Shown: positions 8,397-18,205 of the stretch, one piece after another
Position numbering within the stretch: the first letter of the stretch is position 1
Layout of the letters: each line of letters starts with the position of its first letter
NCBI RefSeq assembly: GCF_003569915.1
Contig: NZ_KZ984452.1
Span: 1-64,000, forward strand
Reading direction: 5' to 3'
DNA: 64,000 bases
DNA from: Comamonas testosteroni
Lineage (GTDB): Bacteria; Pseudomonadota; Gammaproteobacteria; Burkholderiales; Burkholderiaceae_C
Notes under the pieces: model-generated
Told to the model about the DNA's origin: nothing
Seen by the model: only the letters and a program-made list of their open reading frames with translations
Database searches by the model: none
Translations under genes and position numbers: made by a program

Positions 8397-9332
8397 ATGA
8401 ATGACTTTCAGCCAGACCCTGCTGCCAGCCGCATCAGCCATCGTCATATCGAGGTGTTTCGCGCCGTCATGACGGCGGGCAGCGTCACGGGCGCGGCCAC
8501 TTTGCTCTATACCTCGCAGCCCACCGTCAGTCGTGAGCTGGCCCGGCTGGAGCAGTTGCTGGGCTATGCCTTGTTTGAGCGGGTTCAGGGTCGTCTGCGG
8601 GCCAATGCTCGTGCCTTGCTGTTGTGGGATGAGGTGCAGCGCAGCTGGCATGGGCTGGAACGGGTGATAGACCGTGCTCAGGAGCTGGGCCGCCCGCAGG
8701 GGGCGCATATCAGCGTGCTGTGTCTGCCCGCGCTTAGTCACGCACTGCTGCCCGGTGCGCTGGCGCGGCTGTATGCGCAGCATGGACCGGTCTCCGCCAG
8801 CGTGGCCACCCAGGAAGGGCCGCTGCTGCAGGAGTGGATGTCCGCCCAGCGCTTTGACCTGGGTCTGACCGAGCAGGGCGATGCACCGCCTGGCACGCGT
8901 AGTCAGCCGCTGCCTGCGATGGACGAAGTCGCCGTGTTGCCTGCCCATCACCCGCTGGCGGCCAAAGCGCTGCTACAGGCTGAAGACTTTGCCGATCAGC
9001 CCTTCATCAGCCTGGCTCGTGATGACCCCTATCGCCAGCAGATCGACGCCTGCTTTGCCGCCGCAGGCGTGCAGCGCCGTCTGCCCCTGGAAACCCATAG
9101 CGCCGTAGCGGTCTGTGCCATGGTGCAGCATGGGCTGGGTGTGGCCATCGTCAACCCGCTGACGGCCAGAGCCTGCGCTGGGCCGCAACTGGTGGTGCGT
9201 CCCCTGGCGTTTTCCGTGCCGTTTCAGGTCCATCTGCTGCTGCCGTTGCACAGGCCTTCGGACATGGCTGTGCAGTGGCTGGCGGATGCTTTGATGCAGG
9301 AAAGCCGCCACCTTGCGCAGACACAGGTGTAG
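8397..9332 (+). CDS. lysR: LysR-family regulator, probable activator of lysA
   Basis: A 311-residue LysR-type protein. The winged helix-turn-helix is at about residues 15-75 (FRAVMTAGSVTGAATLLYTS followed by QPTVSRELARLEQLLG), and the remaining two thirds is the effector-binding domain. The ATG at 8397 (MNDFQPDP) is preferred over an in-frame ATG 45 bases earlier because a plausible promoter overlaps that earlier start. Its position divergent from lysA suggests diaminopimelate-responsive control of lysA, as for E. coli LysR. The target is inferred from context. Confidence 0.8.
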   Translation: MNDFQPDPAASRISHRHIEVFRAVMTAGSVTGAATLLYTSQPTVSRELARLEQLLGYALFERVQGRLRANARALLLWDEVQRSWHGLERVIDRAQELGRPQGAHISVLCLPALSHALLPGALARLYAQHGPVSASVATQEGPLLQEWMSAQRFDLGLTEQGDAPPGTRSQPLPAMDEVAVLPAHHPLAAKALLQAEDFADQPFISLARDDPYRQQIDACFAAAGVQRRLPLETHSAVAVCAMVQHGLGVAIVNPLTARACAGPQLVVRPLAFSVPFQVHLLLPLHRPSDMAVQWLADALMQESRHLAQTQV

Positions 9333-9450
9333 CCAGGGCACTTGTGCCTGACACAAACTGCAGGCAATATTTGTTGCGCTGCAGCATCTGCAAATCATCT
9401 CTTGTCTGGAACAGATGTCAGCGGTCACTTTTTTGAGCAAGGAGATTCCC

Positions 9451-9843
9451 ATGCCCAGTTCCCGCAAATCCAGCACGGCTTCCAAGGTTGCAGACATTGC
9501 GGTTGCCGCTCCTCAGGTGATAGCGCATCGCGTTGCCCGCATGGCATTGGCAGGTCCCACACCCAACGCACGCGACCGCAGGGAGTTCGCCACCATGGTG
9601 CTGGAAAAGCAATGGGCTTTTGCCCAGAGCTGCATGGCCTGGAATACCGCTGTGCTGAGCTGGCAGATGCAGTGGCTCAAAGCCTGCATGAGCGGCGACT
9701 ATGCCGGTGCGTTGAGCCGCATGTTCACTCCGCTGCCGTTGGCTGCGGCCGGAGAAAAAGCCATGTCCCAAGCGCTGGAGCCTGTGCGCCGCAAGGCCGT
9801 GGCGAATGCCAAGCGGCTGGCCATGACGCCGCTCAAGCGATGA
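9451..9843 (+). CDS. Small phasin-like protein (putative PHA granule-associated)
   Basis: 130 residues, basic and predicted largely helical, with a strong AAGGAGA ribosome-binding site ahead of the ATG at 9451. The segment APQVIAHRVARMALAGP, followed by a motif around RDRREFATMVLEKQWAFAQS, resembles short polyhydroxyalkanoate granule-associated proteins of Burkholderiales as I remember them. No signal peptide or membrane segment is seen. No other polyhydroxyalkanoate gene is in the window, so the function rests on family resemblance only. Confidence 0.5.
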   Translation: MPSSRKSSTASKVADIAVAAPQVIAHRVARMALAGPTPNARDRREFATMVLEKQWAFAQSCMAWNTAVLSWQMQWLKACMSGDYAGALSRMFTPLPLAAAGEKAMSQALEPVRRKAVANAKRLAMTPLKR

Positions 9844-9969
9844 TCTGATCAAGTGGTCGCTGATTCGCAATCAATGATCGGAAATCGATGGCGGTGGTCG
9901 GCCAAGACTGCCGGCTAGCGCTTCTTCGCAGCATGCAGCAGCGCCATCGCGGTGATGGCGCTGCTGTTC

Positions 9970-12900
9970 TCAGATATGGCCTGCAGGGGCGTTGCGGGCC
10001 AGCTCTCTGAGTTGCATGCTGAATGTGGCGGAGCTGCTGCTTTCCACCGAAGAATCCGGTGCTTCACTCCAGGCACTGGCCCAGTAGGCATCCATATCAA
10101 GGCTTGGCTGGCTGGTGGCAGATGCCTGCTTCTGATCCGGCTCGGGCTTGCTGGCCTCATTCGCCCAGGGGTTGATCTCGAGCGGCTGCGGCGGCTGCAC
10201 CGGCAGATTGACTTCGAGACCCTGAGCTTTGAGGCTCCAGATCTTGCTCACCTGCTGTGATGCGCGCACTGCGGCTTCCACATAGCGGACATTGTCCGCA
10301 GAGGCAATGTCTTTGCTTGCGCCAGCGACACCTGCAGTCGACAGAAGCAGCTTGTCTGCCCCCAACTCGGTCAGTATCCATTGCTCGTCTTGCGAGGCAA
10401 CCACGGCAGGATGCACAAACTCTGCATCGCTGGCGTGATTCGGAATTTGCAAGTGCGGTGGCTCGGGCTCCTGGTATTCGAAATGCACCGACATATCCGG
10501 TGTCACAGGGTCCACAGGTTCTGGCTTGGGATCGGGTGGCTTGACCGGGGTGACTACGATGCTCAGCGTGGACGTATCCGTGCCGCCTTGTCCATCCGAG
10601 ACGATATAGGTCGCCGCGGGAACGCGGCCACTGTAGTTCTTTTCCGGAACAAAGATGTAGCTGCCGTTGGCCTGAATGCTCAGTGAGCCCACACCTGCAA
10701 TGACAGCAGTCTGCCCTGCTGCATAGGTCTGACCGGCGACGGTAAATTTTTCAACGCTGAGCGTTCCGCCATCTGGATCGCTGGCGTTGAGCAGCACATT
10801 GCCACTGGCAGTGGTGTCCTGGGGGATGGTGATGAACTCATCGCCATCCACCGGCAATTCATTGGCTCCATGAATGGTGATCGTGATGGTGCTGGTGGCC
10901 GTGCCATCGGCGGACTGGACCGTGTAGGTCTCCACAATCGTCTCGCCGGCCTTCAGATACTGGATGGCGGCGTTGCTCACCGTATAGGTGTAAGAGCCGT
11001 CGGCATTGATGGCCACCGAGCCCAGCTGCGCACCGCCCACGGCAGTGGTGCCCGTAAACGCCAGGGTGCTGGTGTTGAACTGGCTCTCGCCCGCATCGGT
11101 GTCGGTGATCGTCACCGCACCGCCCACGCTCAGGTTGCCGCCGACCACGTTCTGGTCCTCGGTCACCGAGCGGGCATCGTTGGTCACCACGGGGGCATCG
11201 TTGACACCCACGATGGTGATCGTGATGGTGCTGGTGGCCGTGCCATCGGCGGATTGGACCGTGTAGGTCTCCACGATCGTCTCACCGGCCTTCAGATACT
11301 GAACAGCGGCATTGCTCACCGTGTAGGTGTAAGTGCCATCGGCATTGATGGCCACCGAGCCCAGCTGCGCACCGCCCACGGCAGTGGTGCCCGTAAACGC
11401 CAGGGTGCTGGTGTTGAACTGGCTCTCGCCCGCATCGGTGTCGGTGATCGTCACCGCACCGCCCACGCTCAGGTTGCCGCCGACCACGTTCTGGTCCTCG
11501 GTCACCGAGCGGGCATCGTTGGTCACCACGGGGGCATCGTTGACACCCACGATGGTGATCGTGATGGTGCTGGTGGCCGTGCCATCGGCGGATTGGACCG
11601 TGTAGGTCTCCACGATCGTCTCACCGGCCTTCAGATACTGAACAGCGGCATTGCTCACCGTGTAGGTGTAAGTGCCATCGGCATTGATGGCCACCGAGCC
11701 CAGCTGCGCACCGCCCACGGCAGTGGTGCCCGTAAACGCCAGGGTGCTGGTGTTGAACTGGCTCTCGCCCGCATCAGGGTCGATGATGGTTACAGCGCCA
11801 TTCACACTCAGTTGGCCTGATGCATTGACATTGAGGTCTTCTGTCACCGACTGGGCATCATTGGTGACAACTGCATTGTCAGGGACTGGGACCACAGTCA
11901 CAGTGACGGTTTCTGTTTCAGTGACTCCGCTAATTGGACTCTTGACGGTATAGGTGAAGGTATCTGTGCCGTTCCAGTTGGCAGTGGGTGTGTAGGTTAG
12001 CGTTCCGTCAGGCAGGAAGGTGACCGAGCCATGGCTTGGCTGGGTAATTGAAACGACTTGACGACCCGAATCTTCAAAGTTGTCTGCCGATGCCCCATTG
12101 GTGCCGGTCAGGACATTGAAAGAAATTGCGGTGTCCTCGTTGGTGGTCACGTTGTCGGCAACTGTGTCCTTGACGGGTGTGACAGTGATATCCAGTGTCG
12201 ATATCACGTTCGGGCCGAGTCCGTCGGTCAGTGTATAGCTGATGGTCGGTACCTTGCCATTAAAGTCCGCAACTGGTGTGAATATGTACAGACCAGTCGG
12301 GAAAATTCTGATGCTGCCAACGCCCGGGATGGTTGTGAGCACGATCGGATTAAAAGTACCAGGCAGTCCGGCAATGGTGTAGCTGACTACCGTGACAGGG
12401 CCGTCCACGCTGGTTGTCGGTGAAACGACATTGCCGGAAATTGGAGTGTCCTCAGGCGTTGAAACCGTTTCGCTGGTGTCTGTAAAGTCGTCATTGACAT
12501 TGACGATATTGAATTTGAAGGTGTTTGGGCTCTGGTCCGTGTCTTGCCCGCCATTGAGCGTTCCACCATCGTCCCGAACCTGGAATGTGAATGCGCCAAT
12601 GCCTGTGCCAAATCGATCCTGCACCGGTGTGAAGGTGAGCTTGGCAATATCACTGACGTCAATGACTTGTCCTGCCGTTACGGCAACGCCGTTCAGTTTT
12701 AGAACGCCGTCGCTTGCGGATGGCAAGGTTGTGATTTTGACAGTCAGAAAGTTATTCGCTGGATTATCCAGGGGGTCCGTAAAGCCAAAGTCACCAGTGG
12801 TGAAGGTATAGACCGTGTCTTCATTGATGGTAACGGTCTTGTCCGTGCCCGCAGGCGCATCGTTGACAGGCAGGATCTTGATGTCCAGTGTTCCCGTGTC

Positions 12901-15840
12901 GGTGTCCTTGTATGTCACCGTGAAGTTGTTGACAAAAAGTGCCTGCCTGGTGTTTGTATTCCCGACAACGATTTGAACGACGTTCCCGCCAATCTGAAAC
13001 GGGTTAGCTCCAGAGGGCAGACTCCAGTTGTACATGGCAGCCGTACCATTGCCACCTGGCTGGGCATAAAGAGGGCCCTTGACAAGTTCAGTCCCATTCA
13101 CAAAGACTCTGATCGAACCCAAGTCATCAGCACCCGCCGAAAGTGTCATTACGGCAGTGCTCAGGTCTATGCCCTGCGGGATATAAAAATCGGTTTCATA
13201 GACGTAATTGCCGACCGGGTAGTTGGGGCCGCCGCCGTCGGAGCTGATGGCTTGATTGCCAAACCAGGGGTGATTTTGGACGATAGGCTGAACTGCTCCA
13301 GGGGGGCCGCTAATCAATGTCCAGTGCTGCTCAGGCACGTTCGTGACAGCACCATTGGCATCGTTTCTTCCAGTACCAAACACGGGAGCGTTAATGCTTT
13401 CTCCCACCACATAGCTGACCTGAGGAATGTCGCCATTCCAGTTGGCCGAGGGCGTGAAGGTATAGGCCCCCGTTGTAGAGATCACCAAAGTGCCCACGCC
13501 TGGAATGGTTGCTGTTTGCCCTGCTGTGTAGGTATTGCCGCCAACAGTGAATCGCACCACGCTGAGCGTGCCGCCGGAGCGCGCTGCGTCATTCGCCAGG
13601 ACATTGCCAGTCACGGAGCCGTTGTCTTCGTAACCGGAAGCGAAATCATCCTTGGCGATATCGGGTATCGGTCCAATTCTGAATCGGACGTAGTTGGGGG
13701 TGGGATCCGTGTCCTGGCCGCTGTTGGCGGTTCCCCCGTCATCCACCACTTTGAAACCAAGCCCCACCACAAGCCCATTGGGGCCTGCGGTGAATTTCAA
13801 GTTGGAAAGATTGGCAACCGTGATGACTTGATTCACCGTGACGGCAACGCCATTCAGGGTCAAAGTGCCGGAGCCTGCACCGGGAATGGCTGTAACAATA
13901 ATCTGCTTGAAGTTGTTGCTGGGCGTGTCGTCAGAGTCAGAAAACCCAAAGTCGCTTACAGAAAATGTGTAGACGCTACCCGCTCCATTGGGAAGCACGA
14001 CGGTTTTATCCGCTCCGGAGGGCGCATCGTTGCGTGGAATGATGGTGATGATTGCGGTGTCTGTATCTGTGCGCTCACCACCAGAGCCCGTGGCTCCACC
14101 GTCATTGGTCGTCATCGTCACCGTAACGGGTGCGGTGGCATTGAGATCAGGCCTGAAATTGATACGGCTGGTGTTGGCCGAGATGGTCGTCGCCAACACC
14201 GTATTGATATTGCTGACTGTTCCCACCAGCGTGATCTGATTGGTGCCAGTGCCTGTCGCTGCCACGCCGTTGTAGCTGCCATTGTCACCAAAGATCGCAA
14301 AGGTGCCAGACGAGGATGTGAGCGTCACGGTGACGATGCTGCTGCCTGCATCAACGTCGGAAATGGAGAGCCCAGTCATAGCGACCAAGGTGTCTTCAAG
14401 TGTGCTCCAGCCTGCTGGCATGGTGTTGACTGGCGCGTCGTTGACAGCTGTGACGGTGATGGTCAGCGTGGAGGTGTCCGTGTTGCCTGCGCCATCGGAA
14501 ACCGTGTAGGTGATGACCGGCACCGTGCCGTTGTAGTTGGGTGCAGGCACATAGTTGTACGAACCGTCAGCATTGATCGTGATCGTGCCCACGTTGACAG
14601 AGCCGTTGGTCAAGGCCACTGGAACTCCAATGGGCTTGGTTCCACTCATGCCTGCCACCGTGAAGTTGGTGATGCTCAATGTGTGACCACTGGCGTCCGT
14701 GGCTCCGTTGAGGAGACCATTGGCCGCGTTGACCGCCAGTGGCGTGTCTTCGGCAGTGGTCGCAGTATCGTCGGGGTCTACTGGCACCGCGAGCAATTGG
14801 GCAAAGTCTTTGGCCGTGGTTGCAGTCAACACTGCCGCAGCTTCAATGTTGCCCGTGTGCGTCTCCAGATCCCAGTTTCCACCCAGTGCTGCAGCACCTG
14901 TGGCGTCGGTGGAGGCCGCGATATCGGCGCCAGTAATGCCACCCAGCACCATGGCGGCCTGCAGGCCAGCGTCGCCTTGGGCAAAGTTGCAGCCGTAGAC
15001 GAGGATGTCGCCATCTGCCGTGAGGGCCTTGCCAATGATTGCCAGCTCGTCGAGGTAGGCTGACTGCATGGACTGGGTGTTCAGGCGCGCGGTGCCCAGC
15101 TGCAGCTCCGCAGGGGAGCCGTGGGCGACGATATGCACGGCGCTGACATTGCTTTGGTGGGCCAGGGCGGCTGCGATCTGTTCCACGCCGTCTTTGTCGG
15201 CTTCCAGAATGACCACATAGACGTTGGCGGGCAGCTCACCGACGAGCTGCTCCCAGTTGTTCAGGTTTTCGCTGACAAAGACGAATTCGCGGCCAGCTGG
15301 GGCCGTGATATCGGCTTCAATCAGCGCAGTGTCTTTGAATATATTGAGGTTGCTGCTATCGTTTAAATAGTAGCTCCAGCGCGTGTCGGATTGCGCAAAC
15401 GCCTGTAACTCGCCTTGATTGACCGCATCCTGGCCCAGCAGCTGATTGCCATGTTCCGCATGGCTGTAAATGCGCAGATCTCCAACATTCTTTGCTGCGG
15501 CCAATGCGTCGCCAATGGCGGCCAGACCGGATTCGCCGGCCTGGACGAGATGCACCTGAACGCCTTGCGCCTGCAGTTGCTGGGCGAGTTCTGCCTGATT
15601 GGCCAGGCGGGAGTCGATCAGGGCGACGGATTGCGCTGTGGCGGGGGTCTGCGTATCGAGCGCAGCCTGATCTCTGGAAGTGTCGTGAGAGGCTTCGGTC
15701 GCGGCGTGCTGTTCGCTGTCTTTGGCAGCGGTGTCCTGCACATCCTGCGCGGCGACCATGGCCGCGCCATCGAACAGCAGACGCTGCTCAAGAGCAAGCG
15801 CATGGCTGGTGGAGCGAAAGGTACGGGCTGGGTTGCGCAT
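9970..15840 (-). CDS. Giant repetitive surface protein (LEPR-XLL / DUF4347 / cadherin- and VCBS-like repeats)
   Basis: 1,956 residues. The N-terminus has a LEPR-XLL-like motif (ALEQRLLFDGAA, about 16-27). It is followed by a DUF4347 region to about residue 345 (VHIVAHGSPAELQLG, ILVYGCNFAQG, GGNWDLETHTGNIEAA). From about 350 to 1760 there is a chain of cadherin/VCBS-type beta-sandwich repeats, many ending in NDAP. A different, galactose-binding-like module lies at about 820-980 (YETDFYIPQGIDLSTA, RVFVNGTELVKG). Residues about 1340-1660 are three nearly identical 113-residue VCBS repeats. The last 200 or so residues are non-repetitive and rich in Pro, Glu, Gln and Ser. I see neither an RTX nonapeptide tail nor a sortase signal, and no type I secretion genes lie nearby. 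An adhesin or biofilm matrix role is inferred from the architecture. Confidence 0.85.
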   Translation of the reverse strand: MRNPARTFRSTSHALALEQRLLFDGAAMVAAQDVQDTAAKDSEQHAATEASHDTSRDQAALDTQTPATAQSVALIDSRLANQAELAQQLQAQGVQVHLVQAGESGLAAIGDALAAAKNVGDLRIYSHAEHGNQLLGQDAVNQGELQAFAQSDTRWSYYLNDSSNLNIFKDTALIEADITAPAGREFVFVSENLNNWEQLVGELPANVYVVILEADKDGVEQIAAALAHQSNVSAVHIVAHGSPAELQLGTARLNTQSMQSAYLDELAIIGKALTADGDILVYGCNFAQGDAGLQAAMVLGGITGADIAASTDATGAAALGGNWDLETHTGNIEAAAVLTATTAKDFAQLLAVPVDPDDTATTAEDTPLAVNAANGLLNGATDASGHTLSITNFTVAGMSGTKPIGVPVALTNGSVNVGTITINADGSYNYVPAPNYNGTVPVITYTVSDGAGNTDTSTLTITVTAVNDAPVNTMPAGWSTLEDTLVAMTGLSISDVDAGSSIVTVTLTSSSGTFAIFGDNGSYNGVAATGTGTNQITLVGTVSNINTVLATTISANTSRINFRPDLNATAPVTVTMTTNDGGATGSGGERTDTDTAIITIIPRNDAPSGADKTVVLPNGAGSVYTFSVSDFGFSDSDDTPSNNFKQIIVTAIPGAGSGTLTLNGVAVTVNQVITVANLSNLKFTAGPNGLVVGLGFKVVDDGGTANSGQDTDPTPNYVRFRIGPIPDIAKDDFASGYEDNGSVTGNVLANDAARSGGTLSVVRFTVGGNTYTAGQTATIPGVGTLVISTTGAYTFTPSANWNGDIPQVSYVVGESINAPVFGTGRNDANGAVTNVPEQHWTLISGPPGAVQPIVQNHPWFGNQAISSDGGGPNYPVGNYVYETDFYIPQGIDLSTAVMTLSAGADDLGSIRVFVNGTELVKGPLYAQPGGNGTAAMYNWSLPSGANPFQIGGNVVQIVVGNTNTRQALFVNNFTVTYKDTDTGTLDIKILPVNDAPAGTDKTVTINEDTVYTFTTGDFGFTDPLDNPANNFLTVKITTLPSASDGVLKLNGVAVTAGQVIDVSDIAKLTFTPVQDRFGTGIGAFTFQVRDDGGTLNGGQDTDQSPNTFKFNIVNVNDDFTDTSETVSTPEDTPISGNVVSPTTSVDGPVTVVSYTIAGLPGTFNPIVLTTIPGVGSIRIFPTGLYIFTPVADFNGKVPTISYTLTDGLGPNVISTLDITVTPVKDTVADNVTTNEDTAISFNVLTGTNGASADNFEDSGRQVVSITQPSHGSVTFLPDGTLTYTPTANWNGTDTFTYTVKSPISGVTETETVTVTVVPVPDNAVVTNDAQSVTEDLNVNASGQLSVNGAVTIIDPDAGESQFNTSTLAFTGTTAVGGAQLGSVAINADGTYTYTVSNAAVQYLKAGETIVETYTVQSADGTATSTITITIVGVNDAPVVTNDARSVTEDQNVVGGNLSVGGAVTITDTDAGESQFNTSTLAFTGTTAVGGAQLGSVAINADGTYTYTVSNAAVQYLKAGETIVETYTVQSADGTATSTITITIVGVNDAPVVTNDARSVTEDQNVVGGNLSVGGAVTITDTDAGESQFNTSTLAFTGTTAVGGAQLGSVAINADGSYTYTVSNAAIQYLKAGETIVETYTVQSADGTATSTITITIHGANELPVDGDEFITIPQDTTASGNVLLNASDPDGGTLSVEKFTVAGQTYAAGQTAVIAGVGSLSIQANGSYIFVPEKNYSGRVPAATYIVSDGQGGTDTSTLSIVVTPVKPPDPKPEPVDPVTPDMSVHFEYQEPEPPHLQIPNHASDAEFVHPAVVASQDEQWILTELGADKLLLSTAGVAGASKDIASADNVRYVEAAVRASQQVSKIWSLKAQGLEVNLPVQPPQPLEINPWANEASKPEPDQKQASATSQPSLDMDAYWASAWSEAPDSSVESSSSATFSMQLRELARNAPAGHI
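10873..11820 (-). repeat. Tandem 339-bp coding repeats
   Basis: Identical blocks recur with an exact 339-base period; the same ATGGTGATCGTGATGGTGCT string begins at 10874, 11213 and 11552. Each encodes one 113-residue VCBS repeat. The two copies furthest from the gene start, and the spacer between them, differ by only a few bases, pointing to recent duplication or gene conversion. Confidence 0.95.
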
Positions 15841-16144
15841 GGCTCAATCTCAACTGTCTGGTTCCATAGAGGCGACCATGCAAATACATGGTTACGCATG
15901 GAGACAAGTTTTGGGTTTGAGCCGCTAATTCAGTGTAGGAGTGGACGGACGATAAATGGAGGCTTATCTCAATAGATATCGAATAGAAATTACCTAAATG
16001 TCACTTCAATTGTCTTTTGAAAATAAATGTGTAATTTGTAAGATCACATTTGATCTTTAGCTATCAGAAGTGATTAGACCCAGGCCGCTGCTGGCAGCTT
16101 CCTGGGAGGGCGCTCTGAGGGCTTTTGAGGCCGGGCTCAGACCT
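15841..16144. other. Intergenic region upstream of the surface-protein gene
   Basis: No gene is seen. Roughly 15930-16070 is markedly AT-rich and is the likely promoter region for the surface protein on the minus strand. The remainder (16075-16144) is GC-rich and holds an imperfect hairpin near 16079-16108 (CCCAGG / CCTGGG) just past the end of the MaoC-type gene. No clear -35/-10 pair can be assigned. Confidence 0.4.
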
Positions 16145-16597
16145 TTAAGGCGCAGGCTTTTTGAAGCTCACCATCTTGGGCCTGAAGCGCTGCAGCACCT
16201 CGCCGCGCTGGTTTTTGGTGTGAGCCAGCACGCGCACCATGGCGCGGTTGGGTTTGGACTGGGAGGGGATGATCTCCACGATCTCGGACTCGACATGCAG
16301 GATGTCGCCCGGGCGCGTGGGCTGGGGCCAAGCCAGCTCTTCCATGCCGCCGCCGATCACGCCATCGGCCAGCGGAATGCTCTCCGTCACCAGGCGCATG
16401 CTGATGGAGGCCGTGTGCCAGCCGCTGGCGGCCAAGCCTTGAAAAAACGTGTTCTTGGCAGCCTCGGGGTCGAGGTGAAAGACCTGCGGGTCAAACTGCT
16501 TGGCATAGGCAATGATCTGCGCCTCGTCCAGCGGGTAGTCGCCGCTGACAAACTTCTGGCCCACGTACAGATCATCCAGATACAGCTTCTCGCTCAT
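16145..16597 (-). CDS. MaoC-family dehydratase
   Basis: 150 residues forming one hot-dog fold of the MaoC/(R)-hydratase type. The N-terminal YLDDLYVGQKF matches the family. Hydratase II motif elements appear as AKQFDPQVFHLD, in which the hydratase's catalytic D-x4-H is present as D36-x4-H41, followed by ASGWHTASISMRL. The ATG at 16597 follows AAGGAGACA. The substrate is unknown; enoyl-CoA or a related acyl-CoA is usual. It lies 98 bases downstream of an amino-acid ABC permease gene on the same strand and may be cotranscribed, but a functional link is not evident. Confidence 0.85.
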   Translation of the reverse strand: MSEKLYLDDLYVGQKFVSGDYPLDEAQIIAYAKQFDPQVFHLDPEAAKNTFFQGLAASGWHTASISMRLVTESIPLADGVIGGGMEELAWPQPTRPGDILHVESEIVEIIPSQSKPNRAMVRVLAHTKNQRGEVLQRFRPKMVSFKKPAP

Positions 16598-16695
16598 GCC
16601 TGTCTCCTTGCGTTGTTGTATTGAACGCAGAGCAGTATGCATGTTGCGGCCAAAACCTGCTGTTGCGCAGGCTGCAGTCGGGACGCTTGGGCTCG

Positions 16696-17373
16696 TCAAC
16701 AGGGTTGCCGCCGGCTCACGGCCCAAGTGAGCAGATTGAGCAGCGAGCAAAGCAGCCAGTAAATGCCGCCCACCAGCAAAAACACTTCCGCCGGGTGAAC
16801 CATCAGCCGCGCGTTGACCTGGGTGGAGAGAAAGGACAGCTCGCCCACACCCACGATATAGGCCAGCGAGCTGTCCTTGATCAGCGTGACCCACTGGTTC
16901 ACAAACGAGGGCAGCATGGTGGCCAGCGCCTGCGGCAGAACCAGCCAGCGCAGCACCTGCCAGCGATTCATGCCCAGGGCCGAGCCGGCATCCCACTGGC
17001 CTTGCGGCACGGCGCGTATGCCTGCGGCGACGCCGTGGGCCAGATAGGCGCCGCCGATCAGCGACAGCGCGCAGACTACGGATACGGTGCCAGGCACATC
17101 CATGCCAAACAGCATGGGCAGCAGAAAGTAGATCCAGAAGATCAGCATCAGCACCGGAATGGCGCGCAGAAAGCCCAGCGCGGTCTGCAGCAGTCTGGCG
17201 GGCCAGCCCTGGCTCATGACCAGAGCAATGCCCAGCACCAGACCGAGCGCGGCGGAGGCGATGCCCGATGTGGCGCTCAGAATCACGGTCAGCAGCGCGC
17301 CGCCGGGCGGGCCTTCGGGAAAAGTGCCGACCAGTAGATAGAGCCAGTCATCAGCCAATGCAGCAAAGTTCAT
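16696..17373 (-). CDS. Amino-acid ABC transporter permease (second subunit)
   Basis: 225 residues, about five or six membrane helices, with the His/Glu/Gln/Arg/opine-type permease signature and the EAA-like loop (AHGVAAGIRAVPQGQWDAGS, then ALGMNRWQVLRWLVLPQAL) that contacts the ATPase. The ATG at 17373 overlaps the stop of the upstream permease gene in an ATGA, so the two are translationally coupled and probably form a heterodimer. It is related to the GltK/GlnP group. Confidence 0.88.
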   Translation of the reverse strand: MNFAALADDWLYLLVGTFPEGPPGGALLTVILSATSGIASAALGLVLGIALVMSQGWPARLLQTALGFLRAIPVLMLIFWIYFLLPMLFGMDVPGTVSVVCALSLIGGAYLAHGVAAGIRAVPQGQWDAGSALGMNRWQVLRWLVLPQALATMLPSFVNQWVTLIKDSSLAYIVGVGELSFLSTQVNARLMVHPAEVFLLVGGIYWLLCSLLNLLTWAVSRRQPC

Positions 17374-18125
17374 GCGCGCCTCATCTGCAACTGGCCCCAC
17401 TGGCGGCGGCCTTGCACGGATTGGCTCAGTAGCTCAAGCCCGACGATGAGCACGATGTAGAGCAGCGTGCTGATGCCATAGACCTGAAAGGACTGAAAGG
17501 TCTCGGCCTCGGCCTGGCGCGCGCGGTAGGACAGCTCGACCAGGCCAATCGTCATGCCCAGCGAGGTGTTTTTGACGATATTCATGTACTGCCCGAACAG
17601 CGGCGACACCACCTTGGCCAGCGCCTGCGGCAGCACGATAAAGCGCAGCAACTGCCAGCGCGTCATGCCCAGGCTGAGCGCGGCCTGCGTCTGGCTGCGC
17701 GGCACGTTGTTGATGCCTGCGCGGATTTCCTCGCCCACATAGGCGGTGGAATAGAACACCAGACCCACGCAAGCGGACAGAAACTCGAACGAAGGCCAGG
17801 CCAGCGGCAGGCCCGCAAGGTGGATGCGATGCGTGGTGTTCAGCCAGCTCATCCATTCAATGGGCAAGAGACTGGGCACGCCGAAGTACCAGAAGAACAG
17901 CTGCACCAGCAGCGGCGTGTTGCGAAAGATGGAGAGATACAGGCCAGACGCCCAGAGCAGCGGCGCAGCAGCGGCATTGCGCGCCACGGCAAACAGTGCG
18001 CCAAAGAGGGTGGCAAAGACAATGACCAGCAGCGAGCTGAGGAGGGTGACAGCCCAGCCGCTGGCCAGCCATTGCCAGTATTTAAAGGCCAGAACAGCGT
18101 CTGGCCAGTGCATGGAAATACTCAT
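17370..18125 (-). CDS. Amino-acid ABC transporter permease (first subunit)
   Basis: 251 residues with an N-terminal hydrophobic region and the FRNTPLLVQLFFWYFG segment typical of GltJ/HisQ-type permeases. The EAA-like loop is EEIRAGINNVPRSQTQAALS followed by LGMTRWQLLRFIVLPQAL. It overlaps the second permease by four bases and lies 80 bases downstream of the binding-protein gene, forming an importer operon. No ATP-binding subunit gene is adjacent in this window. Confidence 0.9.
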   Translation of the reverse strand: MSISMHWPDAVLAFKYWQWLASGWAVTLLSSLLVIVFATLFGALFAVARNAAAAPLLWASGLYLSIFRNTPLLVQLFFWYFGVPSLLPIEWMSWLNTTHRIHLAGLPLAWPSFEFLSACVGLVFYSTAYVGEEIRAGINNVPRSQTQAALSLGMTRWQLLRFIVLPQALAKVVSPLFGQYMNIVKNTSLGMTIGLVELSYRARQAEAETFQSFQVYGISTLLYIVLIVGLELLSQSVQGRRQWGQLQMRRA

Positions 18126-18205
18126 GAAACCATAGCTAGCTCCCCAATATCTGTTTAGACATGGGGGTGGTTTGACGGCAAGATTTGGAAAACAGCCTCA
18201 GCCGC

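Noticed and set aside
10873..11820. CRISPR-like direct repeats
   Set aside because: The 339-base period, lack of spacers and in-frame coding content show protein-domain duplication, not a CRISPR array.
12973..15063. Long open frame (about 696 codons) on the strand opposite the giant surface protein
   Set aside because: It is the reverse-strand shadow of a GC-rich repetitive gene: no ribosome-binding site, no recognisable domain, and the composition follows the sense gene.
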